Part shown: positions 8,146 to 18,000 of the stretch, in pieces
How positions within the stretch are numbered: position 1 is the first letter of the stretch
How the letters are laid out: each line of letters starts with the position of its first letter
Assembly (NCBI RefSeq): GCF_003755185.1
Contig: NZ_RKIC01000010.1
Coordinates: forward strand, 372,001-436,000
Source of the DNA: Frigoribacterium sp. PhB24
Lineage (GTDB): Bacteria > Actinomycetota > Actinomycetes > Actinomycetales > Microbacteriaceae
Length of the DNA: 64,000 bases
Reading direction: 5' to 3'
Translations under genes and position numbers: made by a program
The notes under the pieces: model-generated
Told to the model about the DNA's origin: nothing
Databases searched by the model: none
Seen by the model: only the letters and a program-made list of their open reading frames with translations

Positions 8146-9510
8146 GTGAAGTACGCCGAGACCGTCCTCGACCTGATCGGCGACACGCCGCTGGTGAAGC
8201 TGAACAAGGTGACCGAGGGCATCACGGCGACCGTGCTCGTCAAGGTCGAGTACGTCAACCCGGGCGGCTCGTCGAAGGACCGCATCGCGACGCGTATCGT
8301 CGACGCGGCCGAGCGCGACGGGCTGCTGCTGCCGGGCGGCACCATCGTCGAGCCCACCAGTGGCAACACCGGCGTGGGTCTCGCCCTGGTCGCCCAGCAG
8401 CGCGGCTACCGATGCGTCTTCGTCCTGCCCGACAAGGTGGGCGAGGACAAGCGCAACGTGCTCAAGGCCTACGGTGCCGAGATCGTCGTCACGCCCACCG
8501 CGGTCGAGCCGACCAGCCCCGAGTCCTACTACAGCGTCTCCGACCGTCTGGCGCGAGAGATCCCCGGCGCCTTCAAACCGAACCAGTACGCAAACCCCAA
8601 CGGCCCGCTCAGCCACTACGAGACGACGGGCCCCGAGATCTGGCGCGACACCGACGGTCGCATCACGCACTTCGTCGCGGGCGTGGGGACCGGCGGCACC
8701 ATCAGCGGCACGGGCCGCTACCTCAAAGAGGTGTCGGGAGGCGCGGTGCAGATCATCGGCGCCGATCCCGAGGGCAGCGTCTACAGCGGGGGAACCGGCC
8801 GCCCCTACCTGCTCGAGGGCGTCGGCGAGGACTTCTGGCCCGCCGCCTACGATCCGTCGGTCGTCGACCGCATCATCGCCGCGGACGACGCCCGCTCGTT
8901 CGAGTTGACCCGCCGTCTCGCCCGTGAAGAGGGGCTCCTGGTCGGCGGCTCGTCGGGCCTCGCGGTCGCGGCCGCCCTCGACGTCGCCCGTGAGCTCGGC
9001 CCCGACGACGTCGTGGTCGCCCTGCTGCCCGACAGCGGGCGGGGTTACCTCGGCAAGATCTTCAACGATTCGTGGATGCGCTCCTACGGCTTCGGCGTCA
9101 GCCACGACGAACGGACGGTCCGCGACCTCATCGCCTCCAAGACCGGACAGCTGCCCGACCTCGTGCACGCGCACCCGTCCGACACCGTCCACGACGTGAT
9201 CGGCATCATGACGACCTACGGCGTCTCGCAGATGCCCGTGCTCTCGGCCGAGCCCCCGGTCGTGATCGGCGAGGTCGTCGGCGCGATCGAGGAGAAGGCC
9301 CTGCTCGACGCCGTCTTCAGCGGCGGCGCGACCATGGCCGACGCCGTCTCGGCCTACCTCGGCGAGCCGCTGCCGCTGATCGGCGTCAACGAGCCCGTCT
9401 CGGCGGCACGCACCGCCCTCGAGTCCGTCGACGCCCTGCTCGTCACCGACGACGGGCGGCCCGTCGGCGTCGTCACCCGGCAGGACGTGCTGGCCTTCCT
9501 GTCGTCGTGA
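8146..9510 (+). CDS. cbs: Cystathionine beta-synthase
   Basis: This PLP enzyme condenses homocysteine and serine to cystathionine, the first step of reverse transsulfuration. The N-terminal 320 residues are a fold-type II PLP domain: NPGGSSKDRIA carries the PLP lysine, TSGNTGVGLA binds substrate and GTGGTISG binds the PLP phosphate. Residues about 335-454 form two CBS domains, as in actinobacterial enzymes of this length (454 residues). The GTG follows an ACCGGAG site. The gene is 95 bases upstream of the gamma-synthase gene. A cysteine synthase with CBS domains is the alternative reading but is less likely in this pairing. Confidence 0.92.
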   Translation: MKYAETVLDLIGDTPLVKLNKVTEGITATVLVKVEYVNPGGSSKDRIATRIVDAAERDGLLLPGGTIVEPTSGNTGVGLALVAQQRGYRCVFVLPDKVGEDKRNVLKAYGAEIVVTPTAVEPTSPESYYSVSDRLAREIPGAFKPNQYANPNGPLSHYETTGPEIWRDTDGRITHFVAGVGTGGTISGTGRYLKEVSGGAVQIIGADPEGSVYSGGTGRPYLLEGVGEDFWPAAYDPSVVDRIIAADDARSFELTRRLAREEGLLVGGSSGLAVAAALDVARELGPDDVVVALLPDSGRGYLGKIFNDSWMRSYGFGVSHDERTVRDLIASKTGQLPDLVHAHPSDTVHDVIGIMTTYGVSQMPVLSAEPPVVIGEVVGAIEEKALLDAVFSGGATMADAVSAYLGEPLPLIGVNEPVSAARTALESVDALLVTDDGRPVGVVTRQDVLAFLSS

Positions 9511-9605
9511 GGGGCCGGCCGGGGCGACCCGGCCTGGCTCCCCGGCCCGCGCCTCCCACCCTTCCCCCCGCATCGCAGCACGCGTCCCCCTCGAAAGGAC
9601 ACCCC

Positions 9606-10760
9606 ATGACCCACGGTTTCTCGACCCGCGCCATCCACGCCGGCCAGGAGTTCGACCCCACGACCGGCGCGGTCGTGCCGCCGATCTACCAGTCGTCCAC
9701 CTTCGTGCAGGACGGCATCGGGGGGTTCCGCGGCGGCTACGAGTACGCCCGCTCGGCGAACCCCACCCGGGACTCGCTGCAGACCCTGCTCGCCGATCTC
9801 GAGGGCGGCGCCGCCGCGTTCAGCTTCGCCTCGGGGCTCTCGGCCGAGGACGCGCTGCTGCGTTCGGTCCTGGCGCCGGGGACGCGCATCGTCATGGGCA
9901 ACGACGTCTACGGCGGCACCCACCGCCTGGTGAACCGGGTCTGGGTGCCCTGGGGCGTCACCCTCGACACCGTCGAGATGAGCGACCTCGACGCCGTGCG
10001 CGCGGCCGTGCAGGCCGCCCCGACGGCCGTGCTCTGGGTCGAGACGCCCAGCAACCCGCTGATGAAGATCAGCGACATCGCGGCGCTCGCCGAGATCGGC
10101 CACGCGGCGGGCGCGGTCGTGGTCGTCGACAACACCTTCGCCTCGCCCTACCTGCAGCAGCCCCTCGCCCTCGGGGCCGACGCGGTCGTCCACTCGACGA
10201 CGAAGTACATCGGCGGTCACTCGGACGTCGTCGGCGGGGCCGTGGTCGTCCGCGACGACGAACTCGCGTCGAAGGTCGGCTTCGTCCAGTTCGGCGTGGG
10301 GGCCGTGTCGGCGCCGATGGAGGCCTGGCTGACGGTGCGGGGCATCAAGACCCTCGGCGTCCGCGTCGACCGCCACTCGTCCAACGCGTTGGCCATCGCC
10401 CGTGCCCTCGAGGGGCACGCGGCCGTCGAGCGCGTCTACTACCCGGGGCTCGAGTCGCACCCGGGGCACGAGCTCGCCGCCCGGCAGATGCGGGCGTTCG
10501 GCGGCATGCTCTCGGTGCAGCTGAGCGCGGGCGCGGCCGCGGCGCGGCGGTTCGCCGAGTCGACCGAGCTGTTCCAGCTGGCCGAGTCGCTCGGCGGCGT
10601 CGAGTCGTTGATCGGCTACCCGAGCGAGATGACCCACGCCTCGGTGCGCGGCACCGAGCTCGAGGTGCCGGACTCGATCGTGCGGCTGTCGGTCGGCATC
10701 GAGGACCTCGACGACCTGCTCGGAGACGTCACGCAGGCGCTCACGCGCCTCGACGCCTAG
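9606..10760 (+). CDS. metB: Cystathionine gamma-synthase
   Basis: A PLP-dependent Cys/Met metabolism enzyme of 384 residues. It joins an activated homoserine with cysteine to form cystathionine, or acts as a gamma-lyase in reverse transsulfuration. The PLP lysine is in HSTTKYIGGHSDVVGG, with YEYARSANPTRDSLQ near the N-terminus and the substrate-binding block SLGGVESLIGYPSEMTHAS. The ATG has a GAAAGGA site. Synthase and lyase cannot be separated confidently by eye. Pairing with cbs suggests interconversion of homocysteine and cysteine. Confidence 0.9.
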   Translation: MTHGFSTRAIHAGQEFDPTTGAVVPPIYQSSTFVQDGIGGFRGGYEYARSANPTRDSLQTLLADLEGGAAAFSFASGLSAEDALLRSVLAPGTRIVMGNDVYGGTHRLVNRVWVPWGVTLDTVEMSDLDAVRAAVQAAPTAVLWVETPSNPLMKISDIAALAEIGHAAGAVVVVDNTFASPYLQQPLALGADAVVHSTTKYIGGHSDVVGGAVVVRDDELASKVGFVQFGVGAVSAPMEAWLTVRGIKTLGVRVDRHSSNALAIARALEGHAAVERVYYPGLESHPGHELAARQMRAFGGMLSVQLSAGAAAARRFAESTELFQLAESLGGVESLIGYPSEMTHASVRGTELEVPDSIVRLSVGIEDLDDLLGDVTQALTRLDA

Positions 10761-10779
10761 GCGTCGCCGCGAAGCCCGA

Positions 10780-10816
10780 GGAGGCGCGGTGCGGGAGAGT
10801 CCTGCACCGCGCCTCC
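10780..10816. terminator. Hairpin built from two inverted GGAGGCGCG words
   Basis: GGAGGCGCGGTGC (10780-10792) pairs with GCACCGCGCCTCC (10804-10816) around an 11-base loop. It lies 19 bases after the metB stop, with no T run. It probably ends or stabilises the cbs-metB transcript. Both arms contain the word repeated throughout the window. Confidence 0.6.
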
Positions 10817-10857
10817 CGAGGTCGTCCCGTCCGCGACGCGGTGTCGGCGGCTCGGCC

Positions 10858-10863
10858 TAGGCT
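10858..10863 (+). promoter_or_regulatory. -10 hexamer of leaderless MFS promoter
   Basis: TAGGCT, then 6 bases, then the ATG at 10870. Confidence 0.55.
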
Positions 10864-10869
10864 CATCGC

Positions 10870-12249
10870 ATGTCCGCCGCTGCCGTGAGCACCCGCCCCG
10901 AGGGCGTGCTCAGCGGCCGGTACCGCCTGGCCACGCTGGGCATGTGCGCGTTGATCGGCATCGCGGCCTTCGAGTCGCTCGCGGTCTCCACGATCATGCC
11001 GATCGTCAGCCGCGAGCTCGACGGCGAGGCGCTCTACTCGCTCAGCTTCGCCGCGCCCCTCGCCTCGGGCCTGGTCGGCATGGTGGTGGCGGGCAACTGG
11101 GCCGACCGTAGCGGGCCGCGCGTCGTGGTCATCGCCTCGATGCTGCTGTTCGCCGTCGGGCTGCTCGTCGTCGGCACCGCCCCCGACATGGTCGTGCTGC
11201 TGCTCGGCCGTCTGGTGCAGGGGGTCGGCTCGGGGGCCGTCATCGTCGGGCTCTACGTGATGGTCGCGAGGCTCTACCCGCCCGGCCTGCACCCGTCGAT
11301 CTTCGCCGGCTTCGCCGCGGCCTGGGTCGTGCCGGGGCTCGTCGGGCCGCTGGTCGCGGGCGTCGTGGCCGAGACGGTGGGCTGGCACTGGGTCTTCCTC
11401 GGGGCGCTCGGCCTCGCCGTGCCCGCGTTCTTCGCCGTCCTGCCGAGCCTGCGCCGCGTCCCGCCTCCCGAGGTGGCCGAGGGTGGGCAGCGTGTCGCCT
11501 GGAGCATCGGTCGCATCGTCTGGTCGGTCGGCGCGGCCCTCGGCGTGCTGGCCCTGAACCTGGTCGGCGAGTTCCCGACCTGGCTCACCGTCGTCGTCAT
11601 CGCCGTGGCGGTCGCCGTACTCGCCGTGGCCCTCCGTCCCCTCCTGCCGCAGGGGACCCTGCGGGCCGCCCCGGGCCTGCCCACCCTCGTGTTGTTGCGA
11701 GGCCTCGTCGGGGCGGCGTTCCTCGGCAGCGAGGTCTACATCCCGTACATGCTCTCGGCCGAATACGACTTCAGCGCCTCGGCGTCGGGCGTCACCCTGA
11801 CCCTCGGGGCGCTCGGCTGGGCGTTCGCCAGCTGGGTGCAGGGGCGGCTCGGCGACCGGGTGCACCACCGCGTGGGCATCCGCATCGGCATCGTCCTGGT
11901 GCTGCTCGGCGTCCTCGTCGCCGCGTCGACCCCCTTGTTCCACCTGCCCCCGGCCTTCCTCATCGCGACCTGGGCCGTCGCCGGGTTCGGCATGGGGTTC
12001 ATGTACCCCCGATTCTCGGTGCTCGTCCTTGCGCTGTCGACCGATTCCGAGCGGGGGTTCAACAGTTCGGCGCTGACCATCGCCGACTCCACCGGTTCGG
12101 CCGTCGCGCTGGCCTTGACCGGCGCCGCGTTCGGGGTGCTCGGCGGGGCGTCCAGCCCCCTCGCCTTCGTCGCCTGCTTCGCCGTCGGCACGGGCGTCGC
12201 GGTGCTCGCGCTCGCCCTGAGCGGCCGCGCGGTGCCCCGGGGGCGGTGA
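10870..12249 (+). CDS. MFS transporter
   Basis: A 459-residue major facilitator with at least 12 hydrophobic segments. The loop after helix 2 has the MFS motif A form GNWADRSGPR, and helix 5 carries GLVGPLVAG, the antiporter motif C. These place it among drug/proton antiporters (DHA type). The substrate is unknown. The start is fixed by the leaderless promoter TAGGCT 6 bases upstream. It is a single gene between hairpins and the lacI-type gene. Confidence 0.85.
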   Translation: MSAAAVSTRPEGVLSGRYRLATLGMCALIGIAAFESLAVSTIMPIVSRELDGEALYSLSFAAPLASGLVGMVVAGNWADRSGPRVVVIASMLLFAVGLLVVGTAPDMVVLLLGRLVQGVGSGAVIVGLYVMVARLYPPGLHPSIFAGFAAAWVVPGLVGPLVAGVVAETVGWHWVFLGALGLAVPAFFAVLPSLRRVPPPEVAEGGQRVAWSIGRIVWSVGAALGVLALNLVGEFPTWLTVVVIAVAVAVLAVALRPLLPQGTLRAAPGLPTLVLLRGLVGAAFLGSEVYIPYMLSAEYDFSASASGVTLTLGALGWAFASWVQGRLGDRVHHRVGIRIGIVLVLLGVLVAASTPLFHLPPAFLIATWAVAGFGMGFMYPRFSVLVLALSTDSERGFNSSALTIADSTGSAVALALTGAAFGVLGGASSPLAFVACFAVGTGVAVLALALSGRAVPRGR

Positions 12250-12362
12250 CCGCGCCTCCTACCCGCCGATGGTGCCGCCGCTCCGCCGATGCCGGCGCCG
12301 GCGCCGGGTGTCGCGACGGGGCGGTGACCCTCGTCCGGGACGTCGGCGACCTCCGGGGAATG

Positions 12363-12400
12363 CATAATGGTCTCCGGACGACGATGTGTACGGTCACATC
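12363..12400 (+). promoter_or_regulatory. Promoter and operator of the LacI-type regulator gene
   Basis: The -10-like CATAAT (12363-12368) is followed by a palindrome in which GATGTG and CACATC flank TACGGT (12383-12400). The palindrome covers the predicted transcription start region, as expected for an autorepression site. It shares the core ACGGTCACAT with the operator before the sugar transporter operon at 13580. Confidence 0.65.
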
Positions 12401-12427
12401 GCCTGGTCACAGAGCGACGGAGCGACG

Positions 12428-13447
12428 GTGAAGCCTGACATCGACAAGGTGCGTGCTCCCAACATCCGCGACGTGGCCGCTCTCGCGGGCGTCTCGTACC
12501 AGACCGTCTCGCGCGTGCTCAACGACAGCCCGAGCATCCGGCCGACGACGCGGCAGAAGGTGCTCGACGTCATCGACGAGATCGGCTACCGGCCGAACCA
12601 GGCCGCACGGGCGCTGGTCACCAGTCGGTCGAAGGCCATCGGCGTGCTCACCCTGCAGAACGTCCACTTCGGGCCGCAGACGATCGTCAACGCCATCGAG
12701 GGAGAGGCCCGGACGGCTGGCTACCGGTTGAGCATCGCCAGCACGACCACGGCGTCCGACGACGTCCGGGCGAGCCTGCAACTGCTCACCAACCAGGCGG
12801 TCGAGGCGATCATCGTCATCGCGCCCCAACGCAAGTTCTTCGACGTGATCGACGAACTCGACCTCGACGTGCCCATCGTCGCCCTCGACTCGACGCAGCG
12901 CGCCCGGGCGCACAGCCTCTCGGTCGACCAGTTCGAGGGCGCACGTCTCGCCACCCGACATCTGATCGATCTGGGTCACCGTCACATCGTGCACGTCGCC
13001 GGCCCACAGGACTGGATCGAGGCCGACGAGCGCATGCAGGGCTTCCTCTTCGAGATGGGCGAGGCCGACCTCTCGATCGAGCCGCCGATCCTGGGCGACC
13101 TCACCGCCGACTTCGGCTACACGGCCGGCCAAGAGCTCTTGCGTCGCCGCGACTTCACCGCGGTGTTCTCGGCGAACGACCTGATGGCCGTGGGGCTGCT
13201 GCACGCCTTTCGCGAGGCCGACGTCGACGTGCCGCGCGAGGTCAGCGTCGTCGGATTCGACGACTCGCCGACCGCGCCGCATCTGTGGCCGCCACTCACG
13301 ACCGTGCGCCAGGACTTCGCCCTGATCGGTCGGCGCGCCGTCGAGTTGGTCGTCGCCGAGCTCGACGGCGGCACGGTCGTCGACCGCACGTTGATCCCGC
13401 CGGAGCTGGTCGTCCGGGGGTCGACCTCGCGCCCCTGGTTCCTCTGA
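12428..13447 (+). CDS. LacI-family transcriptional regulator
   Basis: A 339-residue LacI/GalR repressor. The N-terminal helix-turn-helix and hinge are clear: NIRDVAALAGVSYQTVSRVL, then EIGYRPNQAARALVTSRS. A periplasmic-binding-like sugar domain follows from about residue 65. The GTG at 12428 is chosen because it places the DNA-binding domain at the usual distance. It precedes the mmsAB-chvE-type operon on the same strand, and near-identical operators lie before both genes. I infer that it represses itself and the transporter, with release by a monosaccharide or derivative. Confidence 0.92.
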   Translation: MKPDIDKVRAPNIRDVAALAGVSYQTVSRVLNDSPSIRPTTRQKVLDVIDEIGYRPNQAARALVTSRSKAIGVLTLQNVHFGPQTIVNAIEGEARTAGYRLSIASTTTASDDVRASLQLLTNQAVEAIIVIAPQRKFFDVIDELDLDVPIVALDSTQRARAHSLSVDQFEGARLATRHLIDLGHRHIVHVAGPQDWIEADERMQGFLFEMGEADLSIEPPILGDLTADFGYTAGQELLRRRDFTAVFSANDLMAVGLLHAFREADVDVPREVSVVGFDDSPTAPHLWPPLTTVRQDFALIGRRAVELVVAELDGGTVVDRTLIPPELVVRGSTSRPWFL

Positions 13448-13782
13448 CCGGTCCGCTGAGGCACGGTGTGTCGGGCCGTCAGGAGGCGCGGCGGGGGTCG
13501 GTGGGGCCGGGTTCGATAACGGATCGGCATCGGCATTTGACAGCACCCCCGCACGGGATTAGCTTTGCTCCAGTCGCAGTGTGAACGGTCACATTGTGCG
13601 GGTCGGGCAACGTTGTCCCTTCCCGCCGAACGTGCCGCGGACGGCGACACCGAACAGCAGGAAGCCCGCCCGAGCACGTCTCCGGCGGACGACGACGAGG
13701 TCGAAGGTCGAGGACGACGTGCCCAGTGCCGTGACGCAGAGCGAACAGCTCGCGAGCAGCCACATCCCCGGGGGTGCCCCGC
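13448..13782 (+). promoter_or_regulatory. Intergenic leader of the sugar ABC operon
   Basis: This 335-base gap holds one copy of the GGAGGCGCG word (13482-13490), the operon promoter and operator (13537-13593), and an untranslated leader of about 200 bases. A short open frame starting GTG at 13581 has no family resemblance and is not called. No riboswitch fold was recognised. Confidence 0.5.
13537..13593 (+). promoter_or_regulatory. Promoter with LacI-type operator for the sugar ABC operon
   Basis: A near-ideal sigma-70-type promoter: TTGACA (13537-13542), 17 bases, TAGCTT (13560-13565). The operator TGTGAACGGTCACA (13580-13593) follows, with TGTGA and TCACA arms around four bases. It overlaps the predicted start site, so binding would repress. 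It matches the site in front of the LacI-family gene. Confidence 0.75.
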
Positions 13783-15333
13783 ATGGGCGTTGATTCTCCC
13801 GTCATCCTCGAGATGCGCTCCATCACGAAGGAGTTCCCGGGCGTCAAGGCGCTCGACGACGTGTCGATGCAGGTCCGCGCCGGTGAGGTGCACGCCATCT
13901 GCGGCGAGAACGGCGCCGGCAAGTCGACGCTGATGAAGGTGCTCTCGGGCGTCTACCCGTACGGCACGTACTCCGGCGACATCGTCTACCAGGGCGACGT
14001 GATGCGCTTCCGCGACATCCGTTCGAGCGAGTCGCAGGGCATCGTCATCATCCACCAGGAGCTGGCGCTGATCCCCGAGCTCTCGATCACCGAGAACATC
14101 TTCCTCGGCAACGAGCCGACCCGCTTCGGGGCCATCGACTGGCGCGCCGCCAAGACCACGGCGATCGACCTGCTCGCTCGCGTCGGTCTGAAGGACGACC
14201 CCGACACCGCCATCAAGAACCTCGGTGTGGGCAAGCAGCAACTGGTCGAGATCGCGAAGGCGCTGAACAAGAACGTCAAGCTGCTGATCCTCGACGAGCC
14301 GACGGCGGCCCTGAACGAGGCCGACTCCCAGCACCTGCTCGACCTGATCCGTGGGCTCAAGGGCCGCGGCATCTCGTCGATCATGATCAGCCACAAGCTC
14401 AACGAGATCGAGGCGATCGCCGACTCGATCACCATCATCCGCGACGGCCGCACCATCGAGACCCTCGACGTGCAGGCCGACGGCGTCAACGAGGACCGGA
14501 TCATCCGCGGCATGGTCGGTCGCAACCTGGCCAGCCGCTTCCCCGACCGCACGCCCAAGATCGGCGAGGTCTTCTTCGAGGTCAAGGACTGGTGGGTCCG
14601 CCACCCGCAGACCGCCGAGCGCTTCGTCTGCAAGGGCTCGAACATCACGGTCCGCAAGGGTGAGATCGTCGGCCTGGCAGGTCTGATGGGTGCGGGTCGG
14701 ACCGAGCTCGCCATGAGCATCTTCGGCCGGTCCTACGGCCAGTTCGTGTCGGGCGAGATCGTCAAGGACGGCGAGACGATCGAGATCAAGAACGTCTCGG
14801 ACGCCATCGACAACGGTCTGGCCTACGTTTCGGAGGACCGCAAGGTGCTCGGCCTCAACCTGCTCGACGACATCAAGCGTTCGACGGTCGCGGCCAAGCT
14901 GTCGAAGATCTCGAAGGCGTCGGTGGTCAACACCTACGAAGAGCACTCGATCGCCGAGGAGTACCGCAAGAGCCTGCGCGTCAAGACCCCGACGGTCGAC
15001 GAGGGGGTCGCCAAGCTGTCGGGCGGCAACCAGCAGAAGGTCGTCCTGGCCAAGTGGATGTTCACCGACCCCGACCTGCTCATCCTCGACGAACCCACGC
15101 GCGGCATCGACGTGGGCGCCAAGTTCGAGATCTACAACATCATCAACCAGCTCGCGGCCCAGGGCAAAGGCGTGATCGTCATCTCGTCCGAGCTGCCCGA
15201 GCTGCTGGGGCTCTCCGATCGCATCTACACGATCTTCGAGGGCACCGTCACGAACGAGATCGAGGCCTCCGAGGCCGACGCCGAGACGCTCATGCGAACC
15301 ATGACCTCGAAGAAGAAGGAGCAAGCCGCATGA
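13783..15333 (+). CDS. mmsA: Multiple-monosaccharide ABC importer, ATP-binding protein (MmsA/GguA type)
   Basis: A 516-residue fused double ATPase of the CUT2 sugar importers. The first domain has Walker [13 protein letters not shown] near residue 44 and a Walker [16 protein letters not shown]. The second has the degenerate P-loop GLMGAGRTE, the signature LSGGNQQK and [16 protein letters not shown]. The best family match I recognise is MmsA/GguA of multiple monosaccharide transporters. The ATG at 13783 is preferred over a GTG 9 bases upstream. The stop overlaps the permease start by 4 bases. Confidence 0.92.
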   Translation: MGVDSPVILEMRSITKEFPGVKALDDVSMQVRAGEVHAICGENGAGKSTLMKVLSGVYPYGTYSGDIVYQGDVMRFRDIRSSESQGIVIIHQELALIPELSITENIFLGNEPTRFGAIDWRAAKTTAIDLLARVGLKDDPDTAIKNLGVGKQQLVEIAKALNKNVKLLILDEPTAALNEADSQHLLDLIRGLKGRGISSIMISHKLNEIEAIADSITIIRDGRTIETLDVQADGVNEDRIIRGMVGRNLASRFPDRTPKIGEVFFEVKDWWVRHPQTAERFVCKGSNITVRKGEIVGLAGLMGAGRTELAMSIFGRSYGQFVSGEIVKDGETIEIKNVSDAIDNGLAYVSEDRKVLGLNLLDDIKRSTVAAKLSKISKASVVNTYEEHSIAEEYRKSLRVKTPTVDEGVAKLSGGNQQKVVLAKWMFTDPDLLILDEPTRGIDVGAKFEIYNIINQLAAQGKGVIVISSELPELLGLSDRIYTIFEGTVTNEIEASEADAETLMRTMTSKKKEQAA

Positions 15334-16697
15334 GTGGCATCAAAGACCTGAAGAAGGTGTTCGGCGGCAACACGTCGAACGCCCGCCAGTTCGGCATGAT
15401 CGCGACGCTCGTCGTGGCGATCGTGTTCTTCCAAGTGCTGACCGGTGGCCTGACGCTCGACCCGCCGAACCTGATCGCCCTCGTGAGCCAGTACTCGTAC
15501 ATCCTGATCCTCGCCATCGGCATGGTCATGGTGATCGTCGCCGGGCACATCGACCTCTCGGTCGGCTCGGTCGCCGCCTTCGTCGGCATCATGGTCGCCA
15601 CCGCCATGAGCAACTGGAACTTCCCGTGGCCGCTCGCCATCGTCTTCGGCCTCGTGGTCGGGGCCGCCATCGGGGCCTGGCACGGCTTCTGGGTCGCGTA
15701 CGTGGGTGTCCCCGCGTTCATCGTGACCCTCGCGGGCATGCTGCTGTTCCGTGGTGCCAACCAGTTCGTCGGCGATGCCACGACCCTGCCGGTGCCCGAG
15801 GCCTTCACGGTCATCGGCGCGGGCTACCTGCCCGAGTTCGGTCCGAACACCGGCTACAACAACGCGACCCTGCTGCTCGGCCTGGTGATCATCGTCGCCG
15901 TGGTCTACAACGAGTTCCGCATGCGCCGCATTCAGCAGAAGATGGGTTCCGAACGGGCCCCTCTCTGGGTCAGCCTCGTCAAGCTGGTCGTGCTCGTGGG
16001 GATCATCGCCTACGCCGCGACGCTGTTCGGTGGCGGACGCGTCGGCACCTCGTTCCCCGTGTCGGGCATCATCCTCGGCGTCCTCGTGCTCGTCTACGGT
16101 TTCGTGACCCAGAACACGATCTTCGGTCGACACATCTACGCGGTCGGCGGCAACTCGCACGCTGCAGAGCTCTCGGGCGTCAAGGCGAAGCGCATCAACT
16201 TCTTCGTCATGATGAACATGTCCGTACTGGCCGCGCTGGCCGGCATGATCTACGTCGCCCGGGCCGGCGCCTCCGGCCCCCAGGACGGGGTGAGCTGGGA
16301 GCTCGACGCCATCGCCTCCGTCTTCATCGGTGGTGCGGCGGTCGCCGGCGGCATCGGAACGGTGACCGGATCGATCGTCGGTGGATTCGTCATCGCCGTC
16401 CTCAACAACGGGCTGCAGCTGCTCGGGGTCGAGTCCGACAAGGTCCAGATGATCAAGGGACTCGTCCTGCTCATCGCCGTCGCCGTCGACGTCTACAACA
16501 AGAGCCAGGGTCGGCCTTCGATCACCGGCTTCCTCACCCGGGGCCTGCGCCGCGACAAGAACGGCATCGCCGCCTCGGACGCCACACCGGGCGGCCAGAG
16601 TGGCGTCGGCCGCGACGCCGAGACGACCGAGAGCGCCCTCACCCCGAACGGCGACCTCTCGGACGTCCAACGCCCGAAGGCCACGACGCCCAACTAG
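15330..16697 (+). CDS. mmsB: Multiple-monosaccharide ABC importer, permease (MmsB/GguB type)
   Basis: A 455-residue CUT2-family membrane subunit with about ten hydrophobic segments. It contains the family block [20 protein letters not shown] and the conserved cytoplasmic loop [21 protein letters not shown] hydrophilic tail of about 55 residues follows the last helix and looks lineage-specific. It starts at an ATGA overlap with the ATPase gene. One copy of this protein pair plus the binding lipoprotein would make the complete importer. Confidence 0.92.
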   Translation: MSGIKDLKKVFGGNTSNARQFGMIATLVVAIVFFQVLTGGLTLDPPNLIALVSQYSYILILAIGMVMVIVAGHIDLSVGSVAAFVGIMVATAMSNWNFPWPLAIVFGLVVGAAIGAWHGFWVAYVGVPAFIVTLAGMLLFRGANQFVGDATTLPVPEAFTVIGAGYLPEFGPNTGYNNATLLLGLVIIVAVVYNEFRMRRIQQKMGSERAPLWVSLVKLVVLVGIIAYAATLFGGGRVGTSFPVSGIILGVLVLVYGFVTQNTIFGRHIYAVGGNSHAAELSGVKAKRINFFVMMNMSVLAALAGMIYVARAGASGPQDGVSWELDAIASVFIGGAAVAGGIGTVTGSIVGGFVIAVLNNGLQLLGVESDKVQMIKGLVLLIAVAVDVYNKSQGRPSITGFLTRGLRRDKNGIAASDATPGGQSGVGRDAETTESALTPNGDLSDVQRPKATTPN

Positions 16698-16708
16698 ACC
16701 CACCACCC

Positions 16709-16738
16709 GCGCGCCCGTCCATCGACGGCCGGGCGCGC
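16709..16738 (+). terminator. Intercistronic hairpin between permease and binding-protein genes
   Basis: GCGCGCCCG (16709-16717) pairs with CGGGCGCGC (16730-16738). There is no T run. It sits in the 110-base gap inside the operon, where such hairpins often set different protein levels or protect mRNA ends. The right arm overlaps a CGCGCCTCC word. Confidence 0.5.
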
Positions 16739-16807
16739 CTCCACCGGGAGTCCGCACCGCGGGCGACCACACGGCACCACCCCTCACAACGAGAAAGTAG
16801 ACACAGC

Positions 16808-17905
16808 ATGCGCAAACTCGCGCTGACGACCCTCGCGGTCGCCGCAGCAACGACGCTGATCCTGAGCGGCTGCTCGAACTCGACCCGCACCGACGCGGGT
16901 TCGGGTGACGCGGCCGCCGGCTTCGAGTCCGGCTCCCTCATCGGCGTGGCCCTGCCCGCCAAGACCAGCGAGAACTGGGTCCTCGCCGGCGACCTCTTCA
17001 CCCAGGACATCACCGACGCCGGGTTCAAGCCCGACGTCCAGTACGCTGCCGCGTCCGCCCCCGTGGCGAACCAGCAGGAGATCGTCCAGTCGATGGTCAC
17101 CAAGGGTGCCAAGGTCATCGTCATCGGTGCCGCCGACGGCGGCCAGCTCGGCACGCAGGTCAAGGCGGCCCACGACGCCGGCGCCGTGGTCATCGCCTAC
17201 GACCGTCTCATCCTCAACACCGACGACGTCGACTACTACGTGGCGTACGACAACTTCAAGGTCGGCGAGCTCCAGGGCCAGGCCCTGCTCGACGGCATGG
17301 CCGCCAAGAAGGCCGAGGGGCCCTACAACATCGAGCTGTTCTCCGGCTCGTCCGACGACGCCAACTCGAAGGTCTTCTTCGACGGCGCGATGAGCGTCCT
17401 GCAGCCGAAGATCGACGACGGCACCGTCGTCGTCGCCTCGGGTCAGACCGACATCAAGCAGACGGCGACCGACGGCTGGAAGCCCGAGAACGCCCAGCGT
17501 CGCATGGACTCGCTGCTCACGAGCACCTACGGCTCGACCGAGCTCGACGGCGTCCTGAGCCCGAACGACACCCTGGCCCGCGCCATCATCACCTCGGTGA
17601 AGCAGGCCGGAAAGGCCATCCCGGTCGTCACCGGTCAGGACTCCGAGGTCGAGTCGGTCAAGTCGATCATGGCCGGCGAGCAGTACTCGACCATCAACAA
17701 GGACACCCGCAACCTCGTCAAGCAGGCCGTCGCGATGGTGACCTCGCTGAGCAAGGGTGACAAGGCCGAGACGAACGACGACGAGTCGTACGACAACGGC
17801 AACAAGGTCGTCCCGGCGTACCTGCTGCCGCCTCAGATCGTGACGAAGGACAACGCCGCCGAGGCGTACGCCAACGACACGACCCTCGAGCCGCTCACCA
17901 AGTAA
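16808..17905 (+). CDS. chvE: Multiple-monosaccharide ABC importer, substrate-binding lipoprotein (ChvE type)
   Basis: A 365-residue sugar-binding protein anchored outside the membrane. The N-terminus is a lipoprotein signal with lipobox LILSGC, giving the lipidated cysteine at residue 21. The periplasmic-binding fold (Peripla_BP_4) follows, with IGVALPAKTSENWVLAGD, VIVIGAADGG and VVIAYDRLI matching the ChvE/multiple monosaccharide group. That group binds arabinose, xylose, glucose or galactose. The exact sugar is not readable. It is placed last in the operon, after a 110-base gap with its own hairpin, rather than first. Confidence 0.92.
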   Translation: MRKLALTTLAVAAATTLILSGCSNSTRTDAGSGDAAAGFESGSLIGVALPAKTSENWVLAGDLFTQDITDAGFKPDVQYAAASAPVANQQEIVQSMVTKGAKVIVIGAADGGQLGTQVKAAHDAGAVVIAYDRLILNTDDVDYYVAYDNFKVGELQGQALLDGMAAKKAEGPYNIELFSGSSDDANSKVFFDGAMSVLQPKIDDGTVVVASGQTDIKQTATDGWKPENAQRRMDSLLTSTYGSTELDGVLSPNDTLARAIITSVKQAGKAIPVVTGQDSEVESVKSIMAGEQYSTINKDTRNLVKQAVAMVTSLSKGDKAETNDDESYDNGNKVVPAYLLPPQIVTKDNAAEAYANDTTLEPLTK

Positions 17906-17953
17906 CACGCCTCTGCCGTCGGCGGCGCTTTCGCCGCGACCGACGAACGAACG

Positions 17954-17985
17954 GAGCCGGTCACCCCGTCAGGGGTGACCGGCTC
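17954..17985 (+). terminator. Terminator of the sugar ABC operon
   Basis: GAGCCGGTCACCCC and GGGGTGACCGGCTC form a perfect 14-pair stem around GTCA. It lies about 50 bases after the chvE-type gene and just before the convergent secreted-protein gene. Confidence 0.85.
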
Positions 17986-18000
17986 TCGGCGTTCCAGCCG

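Noticed and set aside
13581-13793. GTG-started 70-codon frame in the leader of the sugar ABC operon
   Set aside because: No ribosome site, it starts inside the operator, its composition is like non-coding DNA, and it has no family resemblance.
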